Shown one piece after another: positions 17,501-25,944 of a DNA stretch of 64,000 nucleotides. Each line of letters begins with the position of its first letter. The first letter of the stretch is position 1. Position numbers and translations under genes: made by a program. The notes under the pieces were generated by a model. That model made no database searches and was not told where the DNA came from. It worked only from the letters and a program-made list of their open reading frames with translations. The stretch lies in assembly GCF_025151995.1 (NCBI RefSeq), contig NZ_CP102290.1, forward strand, positions 806,001 through 870,000, in the 5' to 3' direction. The DNA is from Ruminococcus gauvreauii (GTDB taxonomy: Bacteria; Bacillota; Clostridia; Lachnospirales; Lachnospiraceae).

Positions 17501-17529
17501 TCAAAAAATAAGTTTTCCTCAAAACTTAT
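17501..17529 (-). terminator. Intercistronic hairpin between methyltransferase and corrinoid genes
   Basis: ATAAGTTTT (17508-17516) pairs with AAAACTTAT (17521-17529) around a 4-nt loop; the minus strand continues with TTTTTTG. It could attenuate read-through into the corrinoid gene, 53 bp before that gene's start. Confidence 0.55.
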
Positions 17530-17600
17530 CCTTCGATTGTTACGTTAAAATCCGATCAGCCAGGCCAATCGGCCATGAAAATTTGCTTTGCAGGGTTTGT

Positions 17601-18410
17601 TTATTTCTGTACCGGTCCGATCAGGCCTTCCCTGTAAGCTCCGATGTATTCCATGCAGTAATCATCCAGTCCCAGAAGCGCCTCTGTCGCATAGATGAGT
17701 CCCATCATATCCCTGTTCAGCGGATCAAGGATTGCGCTGTCGAGTCCTGCGTTCATCGCAAGTACGGTAAATCCTAAGTTCACCAGTTTTCTTGCCGGCA
17801 GGTTAAAGGAGATGTTGCTGACTGCCGCTGTGATATGTATGGTCGGATACTGCGCACGGATCGTGCTGATCACCTCTGTGATCATTGCAATGCCATCTTC
17901 GGATGTACACAGCATTTCGATCAGCGGATCAATATGGATCCTGCTCGGATCGATATTGTACTCTTTTGCCTTCTCCATGATTCTTCCGAACACTTCCAGC
18001 CTTTTCTCAGCCGTCTGCGGGATTCCGGTGTCATCACACAGCAGTGCAACTACTTCCCATCCCGGATTTTCCGCTACGATAGGGAAAAGCTGGTCGATCT
18101 TATCCCCTTCCATGGATACAGAATTGATAATACCCGGTCTGCTGCAGCATTTATATGCTTCGCTCAGCACTTTTGCACTCGGGCTGTCCACTGCGATCGG
18201 AAGATCTGTTACACTCTCTACGAGACCGATCATCCATTTCAGCGTCTCTACTTCTACTTCCTCATCAACAGACGCGCACACATCAATAAAGGTAGCGCCT
18301 GCCTCTGCCTCTTTTTTTGCGATATCTTTGATCCATTCTTCATCTCGCGCTGCGATTGCTTTCGCCATGGATGGAATGGAACCGTTTATTTTTTCGCCGA
18401 TAATTATCAT
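17601..18410 (-). CDS. Methyltetrahydrofolate:corrinoid methyltransferase
   Basis: A 269-residue pterin-binding TIM-barrel enzyme of the AcsE/MtgA/MtvA type that moves a methyl group between tetrahydrofolate and a corrinoid protein. Recognisable parts are IIGEKINGSIPSMAKAI at the start, GATFIDVCASVDEE, LPIAVDSPS, SVSMEGDK and AVSNISFNLPARK. Length is right for a stand-alone methyltransferase. AGGGGGA lies before the ATG and a promoter is visible upstream. Together with the downstream corrinoid protein it forms the tetrahydrofolate half of a methyl-transfer system; direction (methyl donor use or corrinoid charging) cannot be decided here. Confidence 0.92.
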   Translation of the reverse strand: MIIIGEKINGSIPSMAKAIAARDEEWIKDIAKKEAEAGATFIDVCASVDEEVEVETLKWMIGLVESVTDLPIAVDSPSAKVLSEAYKCCSRPGIINSVSMEGDKIDQLFPIVAENPGWEVVALLCDDTGIPQTAEKRLEVFGRIMEKAKEYNIDPSRIHIDPLIEMLCTSEDGIAMITEVISTIRAQYPTIHITAAVSNISFNLPARKLVNLGFTVLAMNAGLDSAILDPLNRDMMGLIYATEALLGLDDYCMEYIGAYREGLIGPVQK

Positions 18411-18442
18411 TGGAATTATCCCCCTAGCTCTTATTCGTTTGT

Positions 18443-18471
18443 ATTATAACATATGAAAATTTACAGGTAAA
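18443..18471 (-). promoter_or_regulatory. Predicted promoter for the methyltransferase-corrinoid unit
   Basis: Minus-strand TTTACC (18466-18471) and TATAAT (18443-18448) with 17-bp spacing, 33 bp before the methyltransferase ATG. Confidence 0.55.
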
Positions 18472-18527
18472 GGAACAATATAACACTATTGCTGATTTTT
18501 TTGGAAATATATTATGATTATTAATCA

Positions 18528-19211
18528 CTATTCACATAACATCTCATCGATCGTTACAAACTCATATCCTAATTTCGTCAATTCGTCCACTATCTGCAGC
18601 GCTGCTTTGACAGTTGTGTCATAGCTGTCGTGCATCAGTATAATATCCCCCTCTTTGACGCAGGGCAAAACACGTTTTAACACGGCATTTGTATTTTTCA
18701 GCTCCCAGTCCATGGAATCAATATTCCAGAACACCGGAATCATCGGTATCCCACAGTCCAGTTCATCGTCCCATTCTCCATAAGGCGGCCGGATATATGA
18801 AGGATATTCACCTGTGATCTGCCTGATCAGCTCGCATGTCGTCTGAATCTGTTCACAAGCCTCCGCTTTCGGCAGCTTGGTCAGAAGCACATGCTTGTAT
18901 GCGTGATTCCCCACCAAGTGCCCTTCTTCATACATTCTCCTGACGATCTCTTCCCTTCCGGGTATCTGTTGTCCCAGCAGAAAAAAACTGGCCTTTACAT
19001 TTCGCTCTGCGAGTCCATCAAGCAGCTGCGGTGTATATATTTCATGAGGTCCGTCATCAAATGTCAACGCAACTTTCGGCTTTTCAACTACCTCGGACGA
19101 CGCCTCCTGAACATTCGGCCCGGCATTCCAAAGACACAGAACAGAAACTGCCAGCAGCATCAGCGCCGGCAGCATCCATTGCAGTTTTTTATAAACATTC
19201 CAGAATTTCAT
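18528..19211 (-). CDS. Membrane-anchored polysaccharide deacetylase
   Basis: A 227-residue carbohydrate esterase family 4 protein that removes N-acetyl groups from cell-surface glycans such as peptidoglycan. An N-terminal membrane anchor (~15-33, LPALMLLAVSVLCLW) precedes the NodB domain: TFDDGPHEIYTP (metal Asp pair), GNHAYKH (HxxxH metal site), RPPYGEWDDEL and ILMHDSYDTT. The frame is open to 19352, but GGAGG lies 8 nt before the ATG at 19211, which removes an implausible Arg/His-rich extension. It stands alone between the methyltransferase promoter and the rplT terminator. Confidence 0.88.
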   Translation of the reverse strand: MKFWNVYKKLQWMLPALMLLAVSVLCLWNAGPNVQEASSEVVEKPKVALTFDDGPHEIYTPQLLDGLAERNVKASFFLLGQQIPGREEIVRRMYEEGHLVGNHAYKHVLLTKLPKAEACEQIQTTCELIRQITGEYPSYIRPPYGEWDDELDCGIPMIPVFWNIDSMDWELKNTNAVLKRVLPCVKEGDIILMHDSYDTTVKAALQIVDELTKLGYEFVTIDEMLCE

Positions 19212-19350
19212 CAGATATTCCTCCATGTATTTCCTTATATCATGAATCAGAGATTCATGATCGGCATTCGCCGTTCGCCAATCATGCAAGCATGTTGACT
19301 CTCTTGCGCTCATTATATCATATGAAGGTTCTCTGTCAGAATAGAATGCC

Positions 19351-19380
19351 AAAAAAATCCCGGAATTTTAATTCCGGGAT
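19351..19380 (-). terminator. Terminator of the infC-rpmI-rplT operon
   Basis: ATCCCGGAATT and its complement AATTCCGGGAT form a near-perfect hairpin (19357-19380), followed on the minus strand by seven T. Confidence 0.85.
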
Positions 19381-19395
19381 CGTAATATATTTCTA

Positions 19396-19752
19396 TTATG
19401 CGATTTTGGATTTTGCCAGTGCTGCAAGAGTTGCAAATCCTGCTGCATCATTAACTGCCATATCTGCCAGTACTTTTCTGTTCAGATCCACTTCAGCTAA
19501 TTTTAAACCATGCATAAACTTGCTGTATGACAAACCGTTCATTCTTGCTGCGGCGTTGATACGCGCGATCCACAGCTGTCTGAACTGACGTTTCTTCTGT
19601 TTTCTGCCTGCATAGGAGCTTGTAAGAGCCCGCATTACTGACTGTTTTGCTACTCTGTACTGTTTTGACCTGGCTCCTCTGTAACCTTTCGCCAGTTTCA
19701 GTGTTCTATTATGTCTTTTCTTAGCGTTTAAGCCGCCTTTAATTCTTGCCAT
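19396..19752 (-). CDS. rplT: 50S ribosomal protein L20
   Basis: 118 residues, standard for L20: basic N-terminal extension (ARIKGGLNAKKRHNRTLKLA), AKGYRGARSKQYRVAKQSV, and the globular part with RKQKKRQFRQLWIARINAAA. L20 is an early 23S assembly protein and in Firmicutes represses its own operon by binding the infC leader. Third gene of infC-rpmI-rplT, 26 bp after rpmI, with its own RBS (GGAGG). Confidence 0.98.
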   Translation of the reverse strand: MARIKGGLNAKKRHNRTLKLAKGYRGARSKQYRVAKQSVMRALTSSYAGRKQKKRQFRQLWIARINAAARMNGLSYSKFMHGLKLAEVDLNRKVLADMAVNDAAGFATLAALAKSKIA

Positions 19753-19778
19753 TCTTATATTCCTCCTTCGACTCTATC

Positions 19779-19976
19779 TTAAATGTAAGGTAAAATTTTC
19801 TTCATGTTCTTTACATTTGTCTCATCTGTAACAGCCGGTTTTCTCAGGTTCCTTTTTCTCTTCTGAGATTTTTTGGTTAAGATATGGCTTTTATAAGCTT
19901 TATTTCTAACTAATTTTCCTGTACCTGTTTTTTTGAAACGCTTTGCAGCTGCTCTGCTTGTTTTAATTTTTGGCAT
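19779..19976 (-). CDS. rpmI: 50S ribosomal protein L35
   Basis: 65 residues of typical L35 sequence: PKIKTSRAAAKRFKKTGTGK at the start, KSHILTKKSQKRKRNLRKPA in the middle and MKKILPYI at the end. Small basic 23S-binding protein. Middle gene of the infC operon, with GGAGG upstream. Confidence 0.98.
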   Translation of the reverse strand: MPKIKTSRAAAKRFKKTGTGKLVRNKAYKSHILTKKSQKRKRNLRKPAVTDETNVKNMKKILPYI

Positions 19977-20003
19977 TTTGTCGTCCTCCTTGAATATATG
20001 TTT

Positions 20004-20513
20004 TTACTGACGCTTTTCGCTTAAGAACATCGTCATACTTCTGCCTTCTACTTTTGGTGCCTTTTCTATCACTGCTATATCAGACAGCTTCTCCGCAAAA
20101 TCATCGAGAATATACTTGCTGCTGTACATATGCGCCATCTCACGTCCTCTGAAGCGCAGAGTCACCTTCACTTTATCCCCTTTGGAGATAAACTTTCTGG
20201 CTGCATTGACCTTCGTATTCAAATCATTCGTATCAATGTTCGGAGACAGGCGAACTTCCTTAACGTCGACGGTTTTCTGTTTCTTTCTGGCATCTTTTTC
20301 TTTTCTCGTCAGTTCATATTTGTACTTGCCATAGTCCACGATCTTGCATACCGGCGGTTTTGCTGTCGGCGCAATCTTCACCAGATCCAATCCGGCTTCC
20401 ACCGCAATGTTATATGCCTCCTTGGATGACATAACTCCCATCTGTTCCCCGTCCGCTCCAACCAGTCTTACTTCCCGGTCGCGGATCTGCTCATTAATCA
20501 TTAAATCGCTAAT
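20004..20513 (-). CDS. infC: Translation initiation factor IF-3, ATT start
   Basis: 169 residues. IF-3 binds the 30S subunit, prevents premature 50S joining and checks the start codon. N-domain: INEQIRDREVRLVGADGEQ; linker KYKYELTRKEKDARKKQK; C-domain with RLSPNIDTNDLNTK, VKVTLRFRGREM and MTMFLSEKRQ. The start is placed at ATT (20511-20513), giving I-S-D-L-M-I-N-E: GGAGGTG lies 7 nt upstream (20521-20527), while the first ATG is four codons later and too far from it. Use of a rare start allows infC to regulate itself through start-codon discrimination, as known in E. coli and Bacillus. Confidence 0.96.
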   Translation of the reverse strand: MSDLMINEQIRDREVRLVGADGEQMGVMSSKEAYNIAVEAGLDLVKIAPTAKPPVCKIVDYGKYKYELTRKEKDARKKQKTVDVKEVRLSPNIDTNDLNTKVNAARKFISKGDKVKVTLRFRGREMAHMYSSKYILDDFAEKLSDIAVIEKAPKVEGRSMTMFLSEKRQ

Positions 20514-20533
20514 AGTTGTGCACCTCCATAAAT

Positions 20534-20566
20534 AAAAAAATAAGTAGATAGACAGACTATCCACTT
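20534..20566 (-). terminator. Leader terminator in the infC 5' region
   Basis: AAGTGGATAG (minus, from 20566) pairs with CTATCTACTT (to 20542), with one mismatch, followed by ATTTTTTTATTT. It stands directly before the infC ribosome binding site, the expected place for an L20-controlled attenuator. Confidence 0.75.
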
Positions 20567-20664
20567 ATTCATATCGCATAATAATCACTTATTATTTCAA
20601 TATTAACCATAGTCACTCATTTGTGCTAGGGTGAGAGTGGATACTCTTCTTTGTTTTTCATACC
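20534..20664 (-). ncRNA. Probable L20-type ribosomal protein leader
   Basis: About 130 nt of untranslated leader lie between the promoter and infC and end in a terminator. In Firmicutes the infC-rpmI-rplT leader binds L20 to promote termination. Position, length and terminator fit; the L20 binding fold itself was not modelled. Confidence 0.6.
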
Positions 20665-20669
20665 TGATT

Positions 20670-20699
20670 ACTTTATCACAACACATATCATTCTGTCAA
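20670..20699 (-). promoter_or_regulatory. Promoter of the infC operon
   Basis: Minus-strand TTGACA (20694-20699) and TAAAGT (20670-20675) with an 18-bp spacer, a few bases after the uvrB stop codon. Confidence 0.6.
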
Positions 20700-20704
20700 C
20701 TATT

Positions 20705-22753
20705 TTATTCGATATCTTCCAGGTTTTTCTTCAGCTCCACCATTTTATCACGCAGTTCAGCTGCAACCTCGAAATTCAGATCTGCAGCCGCCGCCCTCAT
20801 CTGTTTTTCCAGGCTCGCAACCAGCTGTTCCAGTTCTTTCCTGCTCATAGACTCCGGATCTTTGGCCAGATTTTTCTCTGTCTTTGCCACTTCTTTGGAG
20901 ATGCTGATCAGATCACGCACCGCTTTCTGAATGGTCTTCGGAGTGATTCCGTGTTCTTTGTTATATGCCTCCTGTATCTCCCGACGGCGTTTTGTCTCCT
21001 CAATCGCCACTTTCATAGAATCTGTCATCTGGTCGGCATACATGATGACATGGCCTTCCGCATTTCTGGCCGCCCGCCCGATTGTCTGAATCAGCGATGT
21101 CTCGGAGCGCAGAAATCCTTCTTTATCCGCATCCAGTATCGCCACCAGAGTGATTTCCGGGATATCCAGCCCCTCTCTCAGAAGGTTGATTCCCACAAGT
21201 ACGTCGAACACATCGAGGCGCATATCACGGATGATCTCCGTCCGCTCCAGAGTATCGATATCAGAGTGAAGGTACTTGACCCGAATGCCGAGATTCTTCA
21301 TATAATCTGTCAGATCTTCCGCCATACGCTTCGTCAGTGTGGTTATCAGAATTTTATTATGTTTGTCCACTTCTTTATAGACCTCAGCTACCAGGTCATC
21401 GATCTGCCCCTCCACCGGACGCACTTCGACATCCGGGTCCAGAAGCCCGGTCGGCCGGATGATCTGTTCAGCCCGCAGCATCTCATGATCTGCTTCATAT
21501 TCTCCTGGAGTCGCCGATACAAACATCACCTGATCGATATGCTCTTCAAATTCCGTAAAATTAAGCGGACGGTTATCTTTCGCCGAAGGCAGGCGAAATC
21601 CGTAATCCACCAGCGTCGACTTCCGCGACTGGTCGCCGGCATACATGCCGCGAATCTGCGGGACCGTCTTATGGGACTCGTCTATGATCAGCAGATAGTC
21701 GTCTTCAAAATAATCCATCAGCGTGTATGGTGCCTCTCCCGGTGCGAGTCCTGCAAGATAACGCGAGTAATTCTCAATGCCGGAGCAAAACCCCGTTTCC
21801 TTCATCATCTCGAGGTCGAAGTTGGTCCGCTCCTGTATGCGCTGTGCCTCCAGCAGCTTGTCTTCACTCTTAAAGAAACGGACCTGCTCTTCCAGCTCAA
21901 CTTCTATCTCCCTGGCGGAAGCCAGTATTTTATCCATGGGAACGACGTAATGTGATGCAGGAAAGATCGCAACGTGATTCATCTCATGCAGAATTTCACC
22001 CGTCAGCGTATCAATCTCAGTAATCCGTTCAATCTCATCTCCGAAAAATTCAACACGGTATGCAATGTCCGTCGCATCCGCTGGAAAGATTTCCACCACA
22101 TCCCCCCGGACTCTGAACGTACCGCGGTGAAAATCCATATCATTCCTGTCATACTGGATGTCGATCAGCTCTCTGAGCACCGCGTCACGGTCTTTTTCCA
22201 TTCCGGGCCGCAGGGAGATGATCATGTTCTGGTAATCTTTCGGACTACCAATACCGTAGATGCAGGATACACTGGATATGATGATCACATCCCGGCGTTC
22301 ACTCAATGCGGCCGTCGCCGACAGACGCAGCTTGTCGATCTCTTCGTTGATGGCGGAATCCTTTGCAATATACGTGTCAGTAGAGGGAACATAGGCCTCC
22401 GGCTGATAGTAATCGTAGTAGGAGACAAAATACTCCACCGCATTCTCCGGAAAAAACTCCTTGAACTCACTGTAGAGCTGCGCTGCGAGGGTCTTATTAT
22501 GTGCGATGATCAGCGTCGGTTTCTGAATCTGCTGGATGACATTCGCCATCGTAAATGTCTTGCCGGATCCGGTAACTCCCAGCAGTGTCTGGCATTGGTT
22601 TCCTTCCCGGAACCCCTGTACAAGCTGATCGATAGCCTGCGGCTGGTCTCCGGTGGGCTGATATTCCGAGTGTAATTGGAAGCCGGCACCGCCCTTCATG
22701 CCGGTCTCACGAGCAAGCAACGACGCAGATTGCGAGTGTTCTTGATTAAACAT
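20705..22753 (-). CDS. uvrB: Excinuclease ABC subunit B
   Basis: 682 residues. UvrB is the damage-verifying helicase-like subunit of nucleotide excision repair, receiving DNA from UvrA and recruiting UvrC. GVTGSGKTFTMANVI (Walker A), the beta-hairpin region with YYDYYQPEAYVPSTDTYI, IIDESHKT (DEAD-like box), GINLLREGLD, IQTIGRAARN and the C-terminal UVR motif (LEKQMRAAAADLNFEVAAE) are all present. About 20 residues precede the usual FQLHSEYQPTGDQ start; the ATG at 22753 has GGAGG upstream. uvrA is not adjacent. Confidence 0.98.
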   Translation of the reverse strand: MFNQEHSQSASLLARETGMKGGAGFQLHSEYQPTGDQPQAIDQLVQGFREGNQCQTLLGVTGSGKTFTMANVIQQIQKPTLIIAHNKTLAAQLYSEFKEFFPENAVEYFVSYYDYYQPEAYVPSTDTYIAKDSAINEEIDKLRLSATAALSERRDVIIISSVSCIYGIGSPKDYQNMIISLRPGMEKDRDAVLRELIDIQYDRNDMDFHRGTFRVRGDVVEIFPADATDIAYRVEFFGDEIERITEIDTLTGEILHEMNHVAIFPASHYVVPMDKILASAREIEVELEEQVRFFKSEDKLLEAQRIQERTNFDLEMMKETGFCSGIENYSRYLAGLAPGEAPYTLMDYFEDDYLLIIDESHKTVPQIRGMYAGDQSRKSTLVDYGFRLPSAKDNRPLNFTEFEEHIDQVMFVSATPGEYEADHEMLRAEQIIRPTGLLDPDVEVRPVEGQIDDLVAEVYKEVDKHNKILITTLTKRMAEDLTDYMKNLGIRVKYLHSDIDTLERTEIIRDMRLDVFDVLVGINLLREGLDIPEITLVAILDADKEGFLRSETSLIQTIGRAARNAEGHVIMYADQMTDSMKVAIEETKRRREIQEAYNKEHGITPKTIQKAVRDLISISKEVAKTEKNLAKDPESMSRKELEQLVASLEKQMRAAAADLNFEVAAELRDKMVELKKNLEDIE

Positions 22754-22801
22754 AATATATTTTACCTCCGTGATGATCCGATAAAAACTTCAGATAAACT
22801 G

Positions 22802-22853
22802 ATTATAGCAGAGTGTCCGGCTAAAGTACAGGGCAATTCCGAATGTTTGTTCT
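22802..22853 (-). promoter_or_regulatory. uvrB promoter region with a LexA-like site
   Basis: A TATAAT box (minus, 22802-22807) lies 49 bp before uvrB. At 22840-22853 the minus strand reads AGAACAAACATTCG, matching 8 of 10 defined positions of the Firmicutes LexA box CGAACnnnnGTTCG. SOS control of uvrB is usual, so the site is plausible though imperfect. Confidence 0.4.
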
Positions 22854-22863
22854 GTATTTATCA

Positions 22864-24282
22864 TCACATCAAATGCCGAAACCACCCATCCAGCGGCCAC
22901 AGCAGTCTGATTTTCTCCAGACGTTTCGGACTGATCTTCTGCAGAACCTGTCCCCGCTTCAGGCTGTATGACGTCTCATCGCGCACAATGAGCGCTGCGT
23001 CTTCATACGTTTCCATATATTTGCGCATACTCGTGTTTAAAGATTTGCTGTCGATCACCAGCATCAGTTCCGTATCAATATATGCACTCCTCATATCCCA
23101 GTTAAACGATCCGATTCCCGTCAGCCTGTCTCCGATCGTGAAGCATTTACCATGATATGATACGCCTGCATCGTATTCCATAATATGGATGCCGGTATCA
23201 ACGATTTCCTCTTTATGAATCAGGTAATCAACGGCTCCAAACGGATTGCCGTTATTGGGTGCCGAGTTAGTCATCATCCATACACTGTCATTGACATTGC
23301 CGAGTTCTGTCAGTCTTTCTGTCATATAATCGTTGCACAATATATAGGGCGTGTGAAATACTGTTTTCTCTGAAGACTGTATCATCAGCTCCGTCAGCGT
23401 ATAGAACAAAACCGGTTCTTTTACCGCTGCCTGAATTGGATTTGAAATCAGCCGGATTTTGTTCGTCTCCGTTGTCATTTTCACATAATCTGGCCGCTCA
23501 AACCATCCGCTGTGCTCTGACTGCATATCTTTGTACAGCTCCAGCAGTTCCCCCCCGCTCTCTGTGATTCTGTCCTTCGAGATTACTGACATTGAATCCA
23601 TTACAATTTTGCATACATCAAGTTCCCAGACTGACTGAAAATATGTTTTTACCTGTTCAATGGAAGAATCCTGCCCGCCGCCCGCATTGTACACCAGAAC
23701 ATCCCAGTCATAGTTTTTATAATCCGTATCATTTCCCAGAAAATAATCAAAGGTATTTCGTCCTCCCAGAATATATGCGGTATTATCTGCAATCAGATAT
23801 TTATCATGCATACGTGCCATCAGTTTCGTCGGCTTCAGGATATTAATCGGATTATACACTTTGATGGTGACATTCTCGAGGATGCCCAGCGCTTTGAAAC
23901 AGGGATCACCCATCGCATGTATAAAATACGAAAAACCGTCCAGCAGAATCTGAACCTCCACTCCTCTCATCGCAGCGTCGTATAAAGCTGCCAGCATCAT
24001 CTTCCCGCTGTTGTCAGCTTTAAAATCAAATGTCGATAATATGATGCTTTCAGAAGCGTTGGAAATTAACCGAATCCTCTCTTCCAATGCCTCGTCATTC
24101 TGAAACAGAATCGCAGCACGATCCTGACAAATGTGATCACTGTAGAAATCAGAGGCATCAAAGCTGTCTCTCGTCTTCGCCGCAGCCCCTTCCTGCTTCC
24201 GGTAGGGAACACATACGAGGGAAATATATATTATGATGAACAATATGATCAGAACCCCCGTCATAATCCTCTTATGTTTCAT
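22864..24282 (-). CDS. Phospholipase D-family membrane protein (cardiolipin synthase-like)
   Basis: A 472-residue protein with an N-terminal membrane helix (GVLIILFIIIYISLVCVPY) and two HKD motifs, MHDKYLIAD (first half) and HGKCFTIGD (second half), each followed by the usual GG/GS-N motif (GGRNTFDYF, GSFNWDMRS). This is the layout of bacterial cardiolipin or phosphatidyl-transferase enzymes, though the single helix and length differ from classical ClsA. Start moved from 24321 to the ATG at 24282, which has AGGAGG 6 nt upstream. Divergent from the HPt gene. Confidence 0.85.
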   Translation of the reverse strand: MKHKRIMTGVLIILFIIIYISLVCVPYRKQEGAAAKTRDSFDASDFYSDHICQDRAAILFQNDEALEERIRLISNASESIILSTFDFKADNSGKMMLAALYDAAMRGVEVQILLDGFSYFIHAMGDPCFKALGILENVTIKVYNPINILKPTKLMARMHDKYLIADNTAYILGGRNTFDYFLGNDTDYKNYDWDVLVYNAGGGQDSSIEQVKTYFQSVWELDVCKIVMDSMSVISKDRITESGGELLELYKDMQSEHSGWFERPDYVKMTTETNKIRLISNPIQAAVKEPVLFYTLTELMIQSSEKTVFHTPYILCNDYMTERLTELGNVNDSVWMMTNSAPNNGNPFGAVDYLIHKEEIVDTGIHIMEYDAGVSYHGKCFTIGDRLTGIGSFNWDMRSAYIDTELMLVIDSKSLNTSMRKYMETYEDAALIVRDETSYSLKRGQVLQKISPKRLEKIRLLWPLDGWFRHLM

Positions 24283-24380
24283 ATCTTCCTCCTGCATACC
24301 GCCGTCATTTTCATCCGTCATTTAACAGTTTATCATATCACGCGACCAAAAACATTAATATTTTCCGTCTCCGGATTATG

Positions 24381-24410
24381 TTTACAATACGCAAAAATAT
24401 ATGCTATAAT
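24381..24410 (+). promoter_or_regulatory. Promoter of the HPt/HD-GYP operon
   Basis: TTTACA (24381-24386) and TATAAT (24405-24410) with an 18-bp spacer, 38 bp before the HPt ATG. Confidence 0.55.
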
Positions 24411-24448
24411 ATTTATTAACATATACCATTTAAAGGAGTACCAAAAAG

Positions 24449-24811
24449 ATGGAGCAAAACCCGAGAACCATTCTCCAGGATGCTGGTATTGACTATGATG
24501 CTGCTGTTGCCCGTTTTTCCGGAAACAGCGGTCTTTATCTTCGATTTTTGCACAAATTTCTACAGGATGAGAACATGGAGCTTTTCACCTGTTCCATGAG
24601 AGAAGAACACTATGAGGATGCGCTGCTTGCTGCTCATACTCTTAAGGGAGTTGCCGGAAATCTCGGACTGACCCGGCTGTTCGACCTCTGCTCTCAGATT
24701 GTTGTTGATCTGCGTTCAGACAATACTGCTCAGGCTCAGAAATTATTCCCCAGTGCAAAAGAAGCATACGACGCGGCAGTGGCTGCTATCGGCAGTACCA
24801 TGGAGATTTAG
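24449..24811 (+). CDS. Histidine phosphotransfer (HPt) domain protein
   Basis: A 120-residue stand-alone HPt protein. The phosphorylatable His63 lies in LLAAHTLKGVAGNLGL, in the expected helical-bundle context. It relays phosphate between a hybrid histidine kinase and a response regulator. The downstream HD-GYP response regulator starts only 3 nt after its stop and is the obvious partner. No kinase gene is nearby. RBS AAAGGAG. Confidence 0.92.
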   Translation: MEQNPRTILQDAGIDYDAAVARFSGNSGLYLRFLHKFLQDENMELFTCSMREEHYEDALLAAHTLKGVAGNLGLTRLFDLCSQIVVDLRSDNTAQAQKLFPSAKEAYDAAVAAIGSTMEI

Positions 24812-24814
24812 TCG

Positions 24815-25879
24815 ATGAAAAACAGAGATACGATTTTAATTGTAGATGATATCGAAATCAACCGTGCGATCCTCTGCAGCCTCTTTGAACATGATTTCCG
24901 CCTTCTGGAGGCAGAAAACGGCGAACAGGCATTGGCGCTTGCCCGCAAATATCACGAACACATGGCGATCATACTGCTGGATCTGAATATGCCGGTCAAA
25001 GACGGTTACCAGCTGATGACAGAACTGAAGGAGGAAGGTCTTCTTTCCAGACTACCCGTAATCATCATAACAGCGGAAGACTCTTCGGAAAATGAAGTGA
25101 AGGCATTTGATCTGGGTGCTTCCGATATCATCATGAAGCCTTTCGAACCACATGTGGTAAAGCGCCGCGTACAGAACGTGATTGAGCTGAATCACCGCAA
25201 ACTTTATCAGGAACAGATTATCGAAGAACAGGCTGCAAAACTGCGAGAATCTAATACGGTCATGGTAGATGCACTCTCATCTATCATCGAGTACCGAAGC
25301 CTGGAGACCGGGCAGCACATTCAGCGAATCCGCCTGTTTACAAGAACGCTTCTGCAGGAGGTTTCCAGACAGTACCCGGACGAAGGTCTGAATTCCAAAA
25401 ACATTGATATCATCGCCAGCGCCTCTTCCATGCATGACATCGGCAAAATTGCCATACCGGATTCTATTCTGAACAAGCCCGGCCGGCTGACGAACGAAGA
25501 ATTCGAAGTCATGAAGACACATACCTCAAAGGGCTGCGAGATGCTCAAAACCCTGAAACGTGTCGGCGATGAGGAGTATCTGCAATATGCGTACAATATC
25601 TGCCGCTATCATCATGAACGCTGGGACGGAAAAGGATATCCCGACGGGCTGAAGACTGATGAAATTCCGGTCTGCGCCCAGGTTGTGGGAATCGCAGACT
25701 GCTATGATGCCCTTACGATGGATCGCGTTTACAGAAAGGCCCTCCCGGAAGAGCAGGCGTTTCACATGATCCGAAACGGTGAATGCGGTACTTTTTCACC
25801 AAGGCTTTTGGAAAGCTTCCGAAAGGTACGTTCTGAATTTGCCCGCCTTGCAGCTGAGTATGCAGATTACCAAAACTAA
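24815..25879 (+). CDS. Response regulator with HD-GYP output domain
   Basis: 354 residues: receiver domain (1-~125) with DD at 11-12, phosphoacceptor Asp56 (ILLDLNMP), ITAED and KPFEP; then an HD-GYP domain with SMHDIGKIAIPD, the signature HHERWDGKGYPDG and ADCYDALTMDRVY. HD-GYP proteins hydrolyse c-di-GMP or other cyclic dinucleotides, or act as metal-dependent phosphohydrolases. Its RBS lies inside the end of the HPt gene, so the two are translationally coupled. It may share the signal molecule with the GGDEF-EAL protein at the start of the window. Confidence 0.94.
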   Translation: MKNRDTILIVDDIEINRAILCSLFEHDFRLLEAENGEQALALARKYHEHMAIILLDLNMPVKDGYQLMTELKEEGLLSRLPVIIITAEDSSENEVKAFDLGASDIIMKPFEPHVVKRRVQNVIELNHRKLYQEQIIEEQAAKLRESNTVMVDALSSIIEYRSLETGQHIQRIRLFTRTLLQEVSRQYPDEGLNSKNIDIIASASSMHDIGKIAIPDSILNKPGRLTNEEFEVMKTHTSKGCEMLKTLKRVGDEEYLQYAYNICRYHHERWDGKGYPDGLKTDEIPVCAQVVGIADCYDALTMDRVYRKALPEEQAFHMIRNGECGTFSPRLLESFRKVRSEFARLAAEYADYQN

Positions 25880-25925
25880 AAAGCAGATTTCCTGATTAGA
25901 TTAATCATGGAAACCTGCTTTTATT
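25880..25925 (+). terminator. Terminator of the HPt/HD-GYP operon
   Basis: AAAAGCAG pairs with CTGCTTTT and TTTCC with GGAAA in one interrupted stem (25880-25922), followed by TTATTTATT; it faces the convergent Spo0A-like gene and may serve both. Confidence 0.7.
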
Positions 25926-25944
25926 TATTGTCTGTTTTAACCAG

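Noticed and set aside
18411..18527. Cobalamin or SAM riboswitch before the methyltransferase
   Set aside because: The leader after the predicted promoter is only about 25-30 nt, too short for either riboswitch, and no conserved box was recognised.
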